A stretch of 64,000 nucleotides of DNA from Actinoplanes cyaneus (GTDB lineage Bacteria; Actinomycetota; Actinomycetes; Mycobacteriales; Micromonosporaceae), in NCBI RefSeq assembly GCF_016862095.1, contig NZ_BOMH01000033.1, forward strand, positions 124,001-188,000, read 5' to 3'. How positions within the stretch are numbered: the first letter of the stretch is position 1; each line of letters begins with the position of its first letter. The position numbers were made by a program, and so were the translations under genes. Of the stretch, positions 1 to 7,847 are shown in pieces. The notes beneath the pieces were generated by a model. The model did no database searches. It had not been told where the DNA came from and saw only the letters and a list, made by a program, of their open reading frames with translations.

Positions 1-245
1 TCAAGAAGGCCGGCGTCGGCCTCGGCGACAACTTCGAGGCCATGGCCAAGAAGCAGTCGGACACGGTCACCGCTGTCGTCACCGGCCGCAGCAACGAGAT
101 CGACAACCTGAACAACCAGATCAGCAACTGGGACACCCGGCTCAGCGCTCGGAAGCTGGCGTTGCAGAAGCAGTACACGGATCTGGAGACCGCCCTCGGA
201 AAACTCAAGAACCAGTCCAGCTGGCTGTCCGGACAGCTCGGCTAG
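1..245 (+). CDS. fliD: FliD flagellar filament cap protein, C-terminal fragment
   Basis: Only the last 80 or so codons lie in the window; the gene runs off the left edge. The visible tail is a heptad-like helix (INNLNNQIS-type pattern, with IDNLNNQISNWDTRL and LGKLKNQSSWLSGQL) typical of the C-terminal coiled coil of FliD (HAP2), which caps the growing filament outside the cell and helps flagellin fold at the tip. The next gene, 52 bases downstream, is fliS, the usual partner. Identity rests on the helix pattern and position, so a related hook-associated protein is the only real alternative. Confidence 0.85.
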   Translation, partial: KKAGVGLGDNFEAMAKKQSDTVTAVVTGRSNEIDNLNNQISNWDTRLSARKLALQKQYTDLETALGKLKNQSSWLSGQLG

Positions 246-297
246 TCATGACGTCGCTCGCCCGTTGATCGCCATCCCACACTTTCCGAGGAGCCTT

Positions 298-678
298 ATG
301 ACCACGCCGAACCTTCGCGACCGGTACCTGCAGGACTCGATCAACACCGCCTCGCCCGCCAAGCTGCTGATCATGCTGTACGACCGGCTGATCCTCGATC
401 TCACGCACAGCGAGGAGGCTCTCCGGAAGGACGACCGCGAGCTGGCGCACGAGAAGATCAGCCACGCTCAGGAGATCGTCCTGGAGCTGCGGGTCACGCT
501 CAACCTCGAGGCCTGGGAAGGCGCTCCGGGCCTGGCCAACCTGTACGGCTTCATCCTGACCGAGCTGATCGGGGCGAACATCACCCGCGACCCGGACCGG
601 GTGGCCGGCTGCCGCAAGCTGCTGGAGCCGCTGCGCGACGCGTGGCGCGAGGCAGCCGTCGCCGGCGCGCAGGGCTGA
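298..678 (+). CDS. fliS: FliS flagellin export chaperone
   Basis: A 126-residue protein beginning MTTPNLRDRYLQDSI and containing SPAKLLIMLYDRLILDL, the hallmark N-terminal region of FliS. FliS binds the C-terminus of unassembled flagellin in the cytoplasm, stops premature polymerisation and delivers it to the FlhA export platform. Length is normal for the family. I chose ATG 298 rather than an in-frame upstream ATC/ATG because GAGGAG lies at 288-293 and the FliS homology starts here. It follows fliD and precedes a small gene at 687, probably in one transcript. Confidence 0.93.
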   Translation: MTTPNLRDRYLQDSINTASPAKLLIMLYDRLILDLTHSEEALRKDDRELAHEKISHAQEIVLELRVTLNLEAWEGAPGLANLYGFILTELIGANITRDPDRVAGCRKLLEPLRDAWREAAVAGAQG

Positions 679-686
679 GCTCCGCC

Positions 687-1007
687 ATGACACAGGACTG
701 GCGGGGCGCCTGGACCGCGGCGCTGGACGAGCTGGAGATGGACGTCGCGACGATCGAGGCGATGCTCGCCGACGAGCATCGCCACGCCGAGACGCCCCCG
801 GCCGACATCTGGAAACCGCCGACCGAGCTCGGCGCGCTGCCGCTGGAGCTCAAGCCGCGGGCCGACGAGATCCTCACCCGCCAGCTGGCCGCAGCCGAGG
901 AGATCGCCCGGCGGCTGACCGCGAACCGTCAGCAGACGGCGATGACGGCCCGGATCGAAACCGGCGAAGCGGTCAAACGCCCGGTGTATCTGGATTGCGC
1001 CATGTAG
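687..1007 (+). CDS. Small protein in the FliT position after fliS
   Basis: A 106-residue acidic, mostly helical protein (MTQDWRGAWTAALDELEMD at the start) with no motif I can name. It sits 8 bases after fliS and is followed at once by an intrinsic terminator, so it is the last gene of the fliD-fliS unit. In many bacteria this slot holds FliT, a helical chaperone of FliD; the size and helix content fit, but the sequence itself does not prove it. ATG 687 was chosen because the upstream extension (Arg-rich, overlapping fliS) looks like read-through in another frame. Confidence 0.7.
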   Translation: MTQDWRGAWTAALDELEMDVATIEAMLADEHRHAETPPADIWKPPTELGALPLELKPRADEILTRQLAAAEEIARRLTANRQQTAMTARIETGEAVKRPVYLDCAM

Positions 1008-1013
1008 CACCAC

Positions 1014-1054
1014 GAACGTCCCGGATCCTCGCCCGAGGGTCCGGGACGTTTTCG
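1014..1054 (+). terminator. Intrinsic terminator after the fliD-fliS-orf unit
   Basis: An 11-base stem, AACGTCCCGGA (1015-1025) with TCCGGGACGTT (1040-1050), encloses a GC-rich loop and is followed by a short T run (1049-1052). It starts 7 bases after the stop of the 687-1007 gene and precedes the flgB promoter. Confidence 0.85.
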
Positions 1055-1055
1055 T

Positions 1056-1076
1056 GTGCAACCTCGCAGCAACCGT
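1056..1076 (+). promoter_or_regulatory. Putative TcrA box upstream of flgB
   Basis: The direct repeat GCAACCT-N4-GCAACCG (half sites at 1058-1064 and 1069-1075) matches, with one mismatch, the 21-bp TcrA-binding repeat nnGCA(A/C)CCG-n4-GCA(A/C)CCGn that I recall from A. missouriensis. It ends 6 bp before the -35 element of the flgB promoter, the usual place for an OmpR-type activator. Confidence 0.65.
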
Positions 1077-1082
1077 CTGACG

Positions 1083-1108
1083 CTCAGCGAATCACCGGTC
1101 ACGCCGAA
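1083..1108 (+). promoter_or_regulatory. FliA-type flagellar promoter for flgB
   Basis: CTCA (1083-1086), 16 bases, then GCCGAA (1103-1108): an exact match to the A. missouriensis flagellar consensus CTCA-N15-17-GCCGAA. The expected start of transcription is near 1115, giving a leader of about 70 bases before flgB. It should drive flgB through fliI. Confidence 0.85.
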
Positions 1109-1186
1109 ATGCATGGTACGAGCACGGATTGCTCACCGAACTGCCACGGAACGGCGACCAGAGGGGACCGATCAGGGAGCTGCGAA

Positions 1187-1534
1187 GTGTTCGACGACCT
1201 TTCCACCGCCGCGCTGCGCGTCGCTGTCACCGGCCTGTCGGCCCGGCAGAACGCCATTGCCAACAACATCGCGAACGTCGAGACCCCGGGCTTCCGTGCC
1301 CGTAAGGTCAAGTTCGAGGAGGCTCTTCAGGGCGCGGTCGCGCGCGGCCAGTCGCCGCTGGGCATCGCCCCGAGCACGAGCGAGTCGCTGGAGCCCACCC
1401 GGCTCAACGGCAACAACGTCAACCTCGACGAGGAGACGCTGTCGCACATCGACACCACGATGCGCTACCAGCTCACCCTCCGGGCCATCGACAGCAAGTA
1501 CGGCCTGCTGCGCGACGCCATCAAGGGAGCCTGA
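1187..1534 (+). CDS. flgB: FlgB proximal rod protein
   Basis: A 115-residue rod protein. The N-terminal block LSARQNAIANNIANVETPG is the conserved flagellar rod/hook motif; the C-terminal helix (TMRYQLTLRAIDSKYGLLR) is also typical. FlgB forms part of the rod that crosses the cell wall. Start GTG 1187 is preceded by AGGGAG at 1174-1179; the longer frame upstream runs through the terminator and promoter and cannot be coding. First gene of the flgB-flgC-fliE-fliF-fliG-fliH-fliI run. Confidence 0.95.
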   Translation: MFDDLSTAALRVAVTGLSARQNAIANNIANVETPGFRARKVKFEEALQGAVARGQSPLGIAPSTSESLEPTRLNGNNVNLDEETLSHIDTTMRYQLTLRAIDSKYGLLRDAIKGA

Positions 1535-1536
1535 GG

Positions 1537-1929
1537 ATGAGCATCTTCAACGCCATCGGTGTCGCGGGCACCGGAGTCACCGTCTACCGCAAGTGGCTCG
1601 ACGCGGTCTCCGACAACATCGCGAACATGAACAACACCAGCCGTACGTCCGAGAACGCGTTCCAGGCCCGCTACGTGCAGGCCCGGGCCGCGCAGGACGG
1701 CAACGGCGCCGAGGTCGCCGGCATCCAGCTCGGCAGCGCCGAGGGGATCGTGACGCACGACCCGGACAACCCCCTCGCCGACGCGCAGGGCAACGTCCGC
1801 CGGCCGGACATCGACATGGGTAGCCAGATGGCCCAGATGATGATGGCCCAGCGCTCGTACCAGGCAAGTCTGTCGGTCGTCGACCGGGCGCGGGATGCCT
1901 ATGCCGCCGCCATCAACCTCGGGAAGTAG
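1537..1929 (+). CDS. flgC: FlgC proximal rod protein
   Basis: A 130-residue rod protein that starts 2 bases after flgB. It contains VSDNIANMNNTSRT near residue 27 (the rod motif) and a C-terminal segment MMMAQRSYQASLSVVDRARD that matches the conserved C-terminal helix of FlgC. It packs with FlgB between the MS ring/FliE and the distal rod. Length and order are standard. Confidence 0.96.
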   Translation: MSIFNAIGVAGTGVTVYRKWLDAVSDNIANMNNTSRTSENAFQARYVQARAAQDGNGAEVAGIQLGSAEGIVTHDPDNPLADAQGNVRRPDIDMGSQMAQMMMAQRSYQASLSVVDRARDAYAAAINLGK

Positions 1930-1931
1930 TC

Positions 1932-2282
1932 ATGAGCCCGATCAGCCCCATCGGGGGCATCTCCGGTTTCAGCGGGATCAACGGCCTCTCCGGCGTGTCC
2001 GGGCTGTCCAAGATCGCCGACTCGCTCGACTTCGACGAGGCCGCCAAGACGGCGAGCCCCAACACCGACTTCGCCCGGATGCTCTCCAAAGGACTGGAGA
2101 GCGTGCAGGCGTCCCAGGACAAGGCGAGCGACCTGGCCGTCCAGGTCGCGAACGGGACGCTGCAGGACCCGGCGCAGTACACGATGGCCGCGAACGAGGC
2201 GTCCCTCGGACTTCAGATGACTCTTGCCGTTCGCAACAAGGCTGTCGAAGCCTTCCAAGAGATCATGAGGATGCAGGCCTGA
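1932..2282 (+). CDS. fliE: FliE hook-basal body junction protein
   Basis: A 116-residue protein 2 bases after flgC. The N-terminal third is Gly/Ser/Ile-rich and low complexity; the C-terminal half has the FliE signature (FARMLSKGLESVQASQDKA, then LQMTLAVRNKAVEAFQEIM). FliE links the FliF ring to the rod and is the first rod substrate of the export apparatus. The Gly-rich N-terminus is longer than in enterics but not remarkable. Confidence 0.94.
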   Translation: MSPISPIGGISGFSGINGLSGVSGLSKIADSLDFDEAAKTASPNTDFARMLSKGLESVQASQDKASDLAVQVANGTLQDPAQYTMAANEASLGLQMTLAVRNKAVEAFQEIMRMQA

Positions 2283-2283
2283 C

Positions 2284-3903
2284 ATGACTGACCGCCTTCC
2301 CGCACCGGTACGCCGCATAACGGACACCTTCAAGTCCTTCACGCCGGGACAGAAGGCTGTCACGATTTTCGCCATCGTCGCCATCGTCGTCGGGGGGTAC
2401 TTCTTCGCGACGTGGGCGGCAAAGCCGTCGTACGCCATCCTTTTCAACAACCTGTCGACGAAGGACGCCAGTGCCATCGTCGAGTCGCTGCAGAAGTCGA
2501 ACACCTCGTATGAGCTGGCGAACGAGGGCCAGACCATCATGGTGCCGCGCGACCAGGTGAACGCCCTGCGACTGCAGCTCTCCGGCGAGGGCCTGCCCAA
2601 CGACGAGGGCACCGGTTACTCGCTGCTGGACCAGCAGGGCATCACCACCAGCGACTTCATGCAGCACGCCAACTACCAGCGGGCCCTCGAAGGGGAGCTC
2701 GCCAAGACCATCAAGTCGATCGAGGGCGTCGAGGCCGCCACCGTGCACCTCGTGCTCCCGCAGAAGGACGTGTTCGCCGACAACGCCACCAAGCCGACCG
2801 CGTCGGTGCTGGTCGCGTCCAAGTCGACCCGCCCGCTCGACGGCGACCAGGTGCAGGCCATCGTGCACCTGGTCGCCTCCAGCGTCGAAGGCCTCGACCC
2901 GACCCAGGTCACTGTCGCCGGCGCCGACGGCAAGATCCTCTCCACCGGCGGGGGCGCGTCGATCGCGACCGGCGGGGACAGCGGCTCCGAGGCGCAGACC
3001 GTCGAGTTCCAGAACCGGATGAACGCCGCGCTGCAGACCATGCTGGACCGGCTCGTCGGCTCCGGGCACTCGGTCGTCACCACGACCGCCGACCTGGACT
3101 TCGACGCGACCGAGACGCGTACCAAGACGTACAGCTCAGATCCGTCCCTGCCCTCACTGTCCGAGACCTCCAGCTCCGAGACCTACAGCGGCAGCGGCGG
3201 GAACAACGGCGGCGTGCTCGGCCCGGACAACATCCAGGTGCCCAGCGGCGCCGGCTCGAACGGGCAGTACGCCAACAAGAACGACGCCCGGCAGAACGCC
3301 CTCAACGAGACCCAGGAGGTACGCCGGAAGGCGCCCGGCAGCATCCGGCGGCTGAACGTGGCGGTCCTGCTGGACAGCACCGTCGCCGCCTCGATCGACC
3401 CGACCCAGGTGCAGCAGCTGGTCAGCTCCGCGGCCGGCATCGACTCCACCCGGGGCGACACCATCGCGGTCAGCGCCATGCCGTTCGACACCTCGGCGCA
3501 GCAGGCGGCCAAGGACGAGCTGGCCGCGGCGGCCGCGGCGGAGAAGCAGAACAAGCAGCTGACGCTCGTCAAGACGGGGGCGCTGGCCTTCGTCGTACTG
3601 GCGCTGATCTTCCTCGCCTGGCGGGCCAGCCGCCGGGCCAAGCGGCGCCAGCAGCTCACCGCCGAGGAGAAGGCGCACCTGGAGGAGATGCAGGCGGCGC
3701 TGGACGCGCAGCGCCAGGCCGAGCTGGAGGCCACCCAGGCCATGCACGCGGCGGCGATGATCGAGGGCGGGGTCACCGTGGAGGAGCACGACGAGGCTCG
3801 CGAGGAACGGCACCGCGAGATCGAGGAGATGGTCAAGGAGAAGCCGGACGAGATGGCCACCCTGCTGCGCGGCTGGATGTCCGCCGACGCGACGCACCAC
3901 TGA
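2284..3903 (+). CDS. fliF: FliF MS-ring protein
   Basis: A 539-residue membrane protein. Transmembrane segments lie near residues 27-46 and 427-445, enclosing a large extracytoplasmic part with ring-building motifs (LSGEGLPNDEGTGYSLLDQQ, HLVLPQKDVFA). The cytoplasmic tail after residue 450 is a charged helix that carries the FliG-binding site at the end (PDEMATLLRGWMS). FliF is the first ring assembled and the base of the rotor. The start is 1 base after the fliE stop. Confidence 0.97.
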   Translation: MTDRLPAPVRRITDTFKSFTPGQKAVTIFAIVAIVVGGYFFATWAAKPSYAILFNNLSTKDASAIVESLQKSNTSYELANEGQTIMVPRDQVNALRLQLSGEGLPNDEGTGYSLLDQQGITTSDFMQHANYQRALEGELAKTIKSIEGVEAATVHLVLPQKDVFADNATKPTASVLVASKSTRPLDGDQVQAIVHLVASSVEGLDPTQVTVAGADGKILSTGGGASIATGGDSGSEAQTVEFQNRMNAALQTMLDRLVGSGHSVVTTTADLDFDATETRTKTYSSDPSLPSLSETSSSETYSGSGGNNGGVLGPDNIQVPSGAGSNGQYANKNDARQNALNETQEVRRKAPGSIRRLNVAVLLDSTVAASIDPTQVQQLVSSAAGIDSTRGDTIAVSAMPFDTSAQQAAKDELAAAAAAEKQNKQLTLVKTGALAFVVLALIFLAWRASRRAKRRQQLTAEEKAHLEEMQAALDAQRQAELEATQAMHAAAMIEGGVTVEEHDEAREERHREIEEMVKEKPDEMATLLRGWMSADATHH

Positions 3904-3942
3904 CACCCCCAAAGGCAAGAAAGACGGTTCTAGGAGTACGCG

Positions 3943-4968
3943 TTGACCACACCCGCGCTCACCACGCTCAACATGACGGGCGTTCGTAAAGCCGCGATCA
4001 TGCTGATCCAGTTCGGCAGGGAACAATCCGCGCAGGTGCTGGCGAACATGTCGGAGAAGGAGGTCGAGGCGCTCTCCGCGGAAGTCGCGCGGCTGGGCAA
4101 ACTCGACCCCGTTCAGGTCGACGACGTGATGGACGAGTTCTACGCCATGGCGACCACCCGGTTCGCCGGGTCGGGCGGCATGGACTACGCCCGGGAGCTG
4201 CTGGAGGCGTCGCTCGGCAAGGAGCGGGCGGCGCTGATCCTCGACCGGCTCGAAGCGTCGATGAACGACATCCCGTTCAACTTCCTGAGCAACGCGGACC
4301 CGCGGCAACTCCTCTCCTACGTGCAGTACGAGCACCCGCAGACGATCGCGCTGGTGCTCGCCCACATCCCGGCCGGCCTGGCCTCGTCGATCCTGGCGGG
4401 CCTGCCGCTGGAGGTGCAGACCGAGGTGGCGCACCGCATCGCGATCATGGACCGCACCTCGCCGGACATCATCCGCCAGGTGGAGAGCGCGCTGCAGCGC
4501 AAGCTGTCCAGCGTGCTCCAGCCCGACGAGCTCTCCACGGTCGGCGGCCTCGCGCCCCTGGTCGAGATCATCAACCGGGCCGACCGCACCACCGAGCGAC
4601 TCATCCTGGAAGCGCTGGACGCCCGCAGCCCGGAGCTGGCCGAGGAGATCCGCCGCCGGATGTTCATGTTCGAGGACATCATCAACCTGGAGGACCGCGC
4701 GGTGCAGCTCATCCTGCGCCAGGTGGAGCCGGCCGATCTGGCCACCGCCCTCAAGGGCGTCCCGGAGAACGTGCGGGACAAGGTCACCAAGAACCTGTCC
4801 GAACGCGGCCGGGAGAACCTGCTCGAGGAGATGGACCTGCTCGGCCCGGTCAAGGTCAAGATGGTCGAGGAGTCCCAGGCCAAGATCGTCAGCGTCATCC
4901 GCACCCTGGAGGACTCCGGCCAGATCGAGATCCAGCGCGGTGGCGAGGCCGATGAGCTCATCGCCTGA
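3943..4968 (+). CDS. fliG: FliG motor switch protein
   Basis: A 341-residue rotor protein binding FliF through its N-terminal domain and MotA through its C-terminal domain. Recognisable are VRKAAIMLIQFG at the start, the middle EHPQTIALVLAHI (EHPQ motif, near residue 128), and the torque helix region MFMFEDIINLEDRAVQ with charged residues near 240-250. Start is TTG 3943 with TAGGAG at 3931-3936, 6 bases upstream. Only 39 bases separate it from fliF. Confidence 0.97.
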   Translation: MTTPALTTLNMTGVRKAAIMLIQFGREQSAQVLANMSEKEVEALSAEVARLGKLDPVQVDDVMDEFYAMATTRFAGSGGMDYARELLEASLGKERAALILDRLEASMNDIPFNFLSNADPRQLLSYVQYEHPQTIALVLAHIPAGLASSILAGLPLEVQTEVAHRIAIMDRTSPDIIRQVESALQRKLSSVLQPDELSTVGGLAPLVEIINRADRTTERLILEALDARSPELAEEIRRRMFMFEDIINLEDRAVQLILRQVEPADLATALKGVPENVRDKVTKNLSERGRENLLEEMDLLGPVKVKMVEESQAKIVSVIRTLEDSGQIEIQRGGEADELIA

Positions 4969-5620
4969 CAGCCCGGTCCTGCGCGGCGTGACCGCCCAGA
5001 ACGTCGCCGCCGCCCAGTTCGCCACCGACCTGCGGCTGCCCGAGCCGGGCAATCCGAAGGTCCTCGAGGAAGAACGGATGGCGGCCCGGACCACCGGCTA
5101 CGCCGAGGGCTGGGCCCAGGGCAAACGCGACGCCGTGGCGGCCGCCGAGGAGGCCGCCGCCCGTGCGCACGCCGCCGAGGAACACCACGAGCAGCGCCGG
5201 TCGGCCGCCCTGGCGCACGCCGTCAACGCGCTCGGCCGGGCCGTCACCGAGCTGGAGAACCAGCTCATGCCCACCTTCACCGAGCTGCAGGAGCTCGTGC
5301 TGGCCAGCGCGTTCGAGCTGGCCGAGGGGATCGTCGGGCGCACCCTGCTCGACGATCCGGAACGCGGCCGGGACGCGCTGCGCCGGGCGATGACCGCCGC
5401 CCCCGAACACGGCAACGTGGTGGTCCGGTTGCACCCCGAGGACTACGCCAACCTGGTCGGCGACAGCGACGGCGTCTTCGACTACCAGGGCCGCCGGATC
5501 AGCCTGGTCGCCGACCCGTCCCTGCACCCCGGCGACGCGACGGCCGAGACCGGCACCGCGACCGTCGACGCGACCATCGAGGCGGCCATCGCCCGAGCCC
5601 GGGAGGCGCTGCGGATATGA
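4952..5620 (+). CDS. fliH: FliH export ATPase regulator
   Basis: A 222-residue protein with an Ala/Glu-rich coiled-coil middle (residues 40-80) containing the GYAEGWAQGKRDA region (the GxxxG-like pattern of FliH), and a C-terminal domain that includes VVRLHPEDYANL. FliH binds FliI and anchors it at the export gate and C ring. Its start overlaps the end of fliG by 17 bases; GTG 4940 is an alternative start in the same frame. It overlaps fliI by an ATGA. Confidence 0.9.
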   Translation: MSSSPDSPVLRGVTAQNVAAAQFATDLRLPEPGNPKVLEEERMAARTTGYAEGWAQGKRDAVAAAEEAAARAHAAEEHHEQRRSAALAHAVNALGRAVTELENQLMPTFTELQELVLASAFELAEGIVGRTLLDDPERGRDALRRAMTAAPEHGNVVVRLHPEDYANLVGDSDGVFDYQGRRISLVADPSLHPGDATAETGTATVDATIEAAIARAREALRI

Positions 5621-6924
5621 CCGACGTCTTCCAGCACCGCATGCGGGCCGCCGTGGCCGCGGCCCGGCCCACGGTCTCCGGCCGGGTCACCGGCGCGGTC
5701 GGCCTGCGAGTCACCGTCAGCGGGCTGGAGGCACGCGTCGGCGAGCTGCTGCAGATCGGCAGCGGGCCCGACGCGGTGCTCGCCGAGGTGGCGGCGCTCG
5801 ACGGTCAGCAGCTCAACTGCCTGCCGCTGGGCCCGATCGCCGGGATCGGCGCCGGCACCCCGGCCGTGAGCACGGGCGGGCCGCTGCGCATCTCCGTCGG
5901 CCCGGACCTGCGCGGACGCATCCTCGACGGCCTCGGCCGCCCGATGGACGGCGGCCCGCCGCTGCGCGGTGAACTGGTCGGGATCGAGCAGGCGCCGCCC
6001 TCGGCGATGGAACGGCAACTCGTCGACAAGCCGATGTCCCTGGGCGTACGCGTCCTGGACACGCTCGTCCCGTGCGGCCGCGGCCAGCGCATCGGCATCT
6101 TCGCCGGCTCCGGCGTCGGCAAGTCCACCCTGATGAGCATGATCACCCGCGGCACCTCGGCCGAGCTGAACGTGGTCGCGCTGGTCGGCGAGCGCGGCCG
6201 TGAGGTCCGCGAGTTCATCGAGCACGACCTCGGCCCGGAAGGCCTGGCCCGCTCGGTCGTGGTGATCGCCACCTCGGACACGCCGCCGCTGGTCCGCCTG
6301 CGGGCCGGCTCGGTCGCCACCCGGATCGCCGAGTACTACCGCGACGAGGGCGCCGACGTCCTGCTCATGATGGACAGCGTGACGCGCGCCGCGATGGCCC
6401 AGCGCGAGGTCGGCCTCTCGGTCGGCGAGCCACCCGCCACCCGCGGCTATCCCCCGTCCGTCTTCGCCATGCTGGCCAGCCTGCTGGAACGCGCCGGGCC
6501 GGGCGCACGCGGCAGCATCACCGGCCTCTACACGGTCCTGGTCGAGGGCGACGACCACAACGAGCCGATCGCCGACGCGGCCCGCTCGATCCTCGACGGC
6601 CACATCGTCCTGGACCGCAAACTGGCCACGGCCGGACACTTCCCCAGCATTCAGGCGCTCGACTCGATCTCCCGCGTGGCCAACAAGATCACGTCGCGGG
6701 AGCAGCGCGCGGACGCCACCGAGCTGCGCCGCCTGATGGCCGCCCATCGCGAGGTCCGTGAGCTGGTCGAGATCGGCGCCTACGCGCCCGGCACGAACCC
6801 GGAGGCCGACCGGGCCAATGCGGCCTGGCCGCAGATCAGCGCCTTCCTCCGCCAGGACCTCGACGAACGGGTCACGGCCGATGACGCCTGGGCTGCGCTG
6901 CGGGCATTGCTCGCCACCACCTGA
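5617..6924 (+). CDS. fliI: FliI flagellar type III export ATPase
   Basis: A 435-residue F1-beta-like ATPase. The Walker A motif AGSGVGKST is at residues 163-171 and Walker B/DELSD-equivalent VLLMMDSVTRAAMAQREV at about 250-267; GEPPATRGYPPSVF is typical of FliI. It uses ATP to help unload substrates at the export gate. Length is normal, and the ATGA overlap with fliH suggests translational coupling. Last gene before a 399-base gap. Confidence 0.97.
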   Translation: MTDVFQHRMRAAVAAARPTVSGRVTGAVGLRVTVSGLEARVGELLQIGSGPDAVLAEVAALDGQQLNCLPLGPIAGIGAGTPAVSTGGPLRISVGPDLRGRILDGLGRPMDGGPPLRGELVGIEQAPPSAMERQLVDKPMSLGVRVLDTLVPCGRGQRIGIFAGSGVGKSTLMSMITRGTSAELNVVALVGERGREVREFIEHDLGPEGLARSVVVIATSDTPPLVRLRAGSVATRIAEYYRDEGADVLLMMDSVTRAAMAQREVGLSVGEPPATRGYPPSVFAMLASLLERAGPGARGSITGLYTVLVEGDDHNEPIADAARSILDGHIVLDRKLATAGHFPSIQALDSISRVANKITSREQRADATELRRLMAAHREVRELVEIGAYAPGTNPEADRANAAWPQISAFLRQDLDERVTADDAWAALRALLATT

Positions 6925-7233
6925 CCGCTTCCGGTCACTACCGACAGAGATCTGCCCGTACGGCGACGAGTCGCCCGCCACTCGCCTCGTCCCGTACCGA
7001 TCCCGCGCGGCCCCGCTGCCGCTCCGGACAGCAGCGCGCCGCGACGTCCCGGCTGGCCCTGAGGGGTGTTTCGAGAGCGGGAAGGACCCCGGAAAGCCAG
7101 CCGGGACCGCGACACCCGCCGGAACCCGGCCACCCCAGCCGTCGCAGGGGACAGTCACGGCGTACTGGTGGAAAGGCGACATGAGGGCGTCGCGGGCCGG
7201 GCAGGGAACACGGCGGGCGTCGCGAGGTGCGCG

Positions 7234-7254
7234 GTCGTTGCGGGTTGGGTGCAG
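7234..7254 (-). promoter_or_regulatory. Possible reversed TcrA box upstream of fliJ
   Basis: On the minus strand, half sites GCACCCA and GCAACGA are spaced by 4 bases. Together they carry three mismatches to the recalled TcrA repeat. The site lies 3 bp upstream of the -35 element of the fliJ promoter but in the opposite orientation to the boxes at flgB and flbD, so this is a weak call. Confidence 0.35.
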
Positions 7255-7257
7255 GGG

Positions 7258-7283
7258 CTCAGCGGATCCGGCCGGAGGCCGAA
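7258..7283 (+). promoter_or_regulatory. FliA-type flagellar promoter for fliJ-lytA-fliK
   Basis: CTCA (7258-7261), 16 bases, then GCCGAA (7278-7283): an exact consensus match with the same spacing as the flgB promoter. The expected transcript start is near 7290, giving a leader of about 35 bases. Confidence 0.87.
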
Positions 7284-7323
7284 GCGGGAAGGTGAGGGCC
7301 CGTCGCCCCGCTAGGAGGCCAAC

Positions 7324-7794
7324 GTGAACCGCATCTTCCGTCTCACTCCGGTGCTGCGTGCGCGTAAGGCGCAGGAGGACGCCGCCCGTGGGGAGGTGAT
7401 CCAGTCGCGGCAGGAGATCCGGGAAGCGCAGGCCCTGGTGAAGCGCCGGCAGCTGGACCTGGTCGGGCAGGACGCCCCGTCCGAGGGCTCGGCCCGGGCG
7501 ATGGTGGCCGCCCTGGTGGCGCGGCAGTCGCTGGCGGCCGGGGTGTTCGGCGCGCAGCGGATGGTGAACGACGCCGAGGAGGTCGAGCGGGAGAAGATGG
7601 CCGCGCTCACCGACGCCGCGAAGCGCAGACGCGCCGTGGAGATGCTCTCCGAGCGGCACGCCGACATGGTCAAGGCCCACGATCTGCGCACCGACCAGGC
7701 CAACCTCGACGAGTTGGCGGTCACCTCGAAGGCACGGAATGCCGCCCGTGGCGTGGAGACGCCGAGTTCGGACGAGAACGGGAGGGATGCATGA
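7324..7794 (+). CDS. fliJ: FliJ flagellar export protein
   Basis: A 156-residue, almost entirely helical and charged protein starting with FRLTPVLRARKAQEDAARG, the N-terminal pattern of FliJ. FliJ is the central stalk in the FliI hexamer and contacts FlhA. Start GTG 7324 has TAGGAGG about 6 bases upstream. First gene of the transcript driven from 7258; its stop overlaps the start of an 18-codon ORF (ATGA). Confidence 0.87.
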   Translation: MNRIFRLTPVLRARKAQEDAARGEVIQSRQEIREAQALVKRRQLDLVGQDAPSEGSARAMVAALVARQSLAAGVFGAQRMVNDAEEVEREKMAALTDAAKRRRAVEMLSERHADMVKAHDLRTDQANLDELAVTSKARNAARGVETPSSDENGRDA

Positions 7795-7847
7795 GCGAGG
7801 GTGCGGGCTCATGGCGACGGTGGCATGCGACGGAGGTGACGGTATGA
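7791..7847 (+). CDS. 18-codon ORF linking fliJ and lytA
   Basis: ATG 7791 overlaps the fliJ stop (ATGA) and its own TGA overlaps the lytA start (ATGA at 7844). GGAGGG at 7781-7786 lies upstream at a workable distance. The predicted peptide, MSEGAGSWRRWHATEVTV, has 18 residues. It could be a translated spacer that couples fliJ to lytA or simply chance; the double overlap is the only evidence. Confidence 0.35.
   Translation: MSEGAGSWRRWHATEVTV

Larger units (their letters stand above)
6925..7323 (+). other. Non-coding stretch between fliI and fliJ
   Basis: No credible gene. It starts with a small hairpin at the fliI stop (TGACCG-CTTC-CGGTCA, 6922-6937). Further in is a 12-bp perfect inverted repeat, GTCCCGGCTGGC (7046-7057) with GCCAGCCGGGAC (7096-7107). 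Its right end holds the fliJ promoter (7258-7283), a possible reversed TcrA box and a strong ribosome binding site. Confidence 0.7.

Noticed and set aside
3154..5094. Long open frame antisense to fliF-fliG
   Set aside because: High-GC shadow: composition (Leu/Arg/Gly/His-rich, no motifs) mirrors the well-supported plus-strand genes.
7066..7314. 82-codon plus frame in the fliI-fliJ gap
   Set aside because: Arg/Gly-rich with no ribosome site, and it runs across the fliJ promoter.
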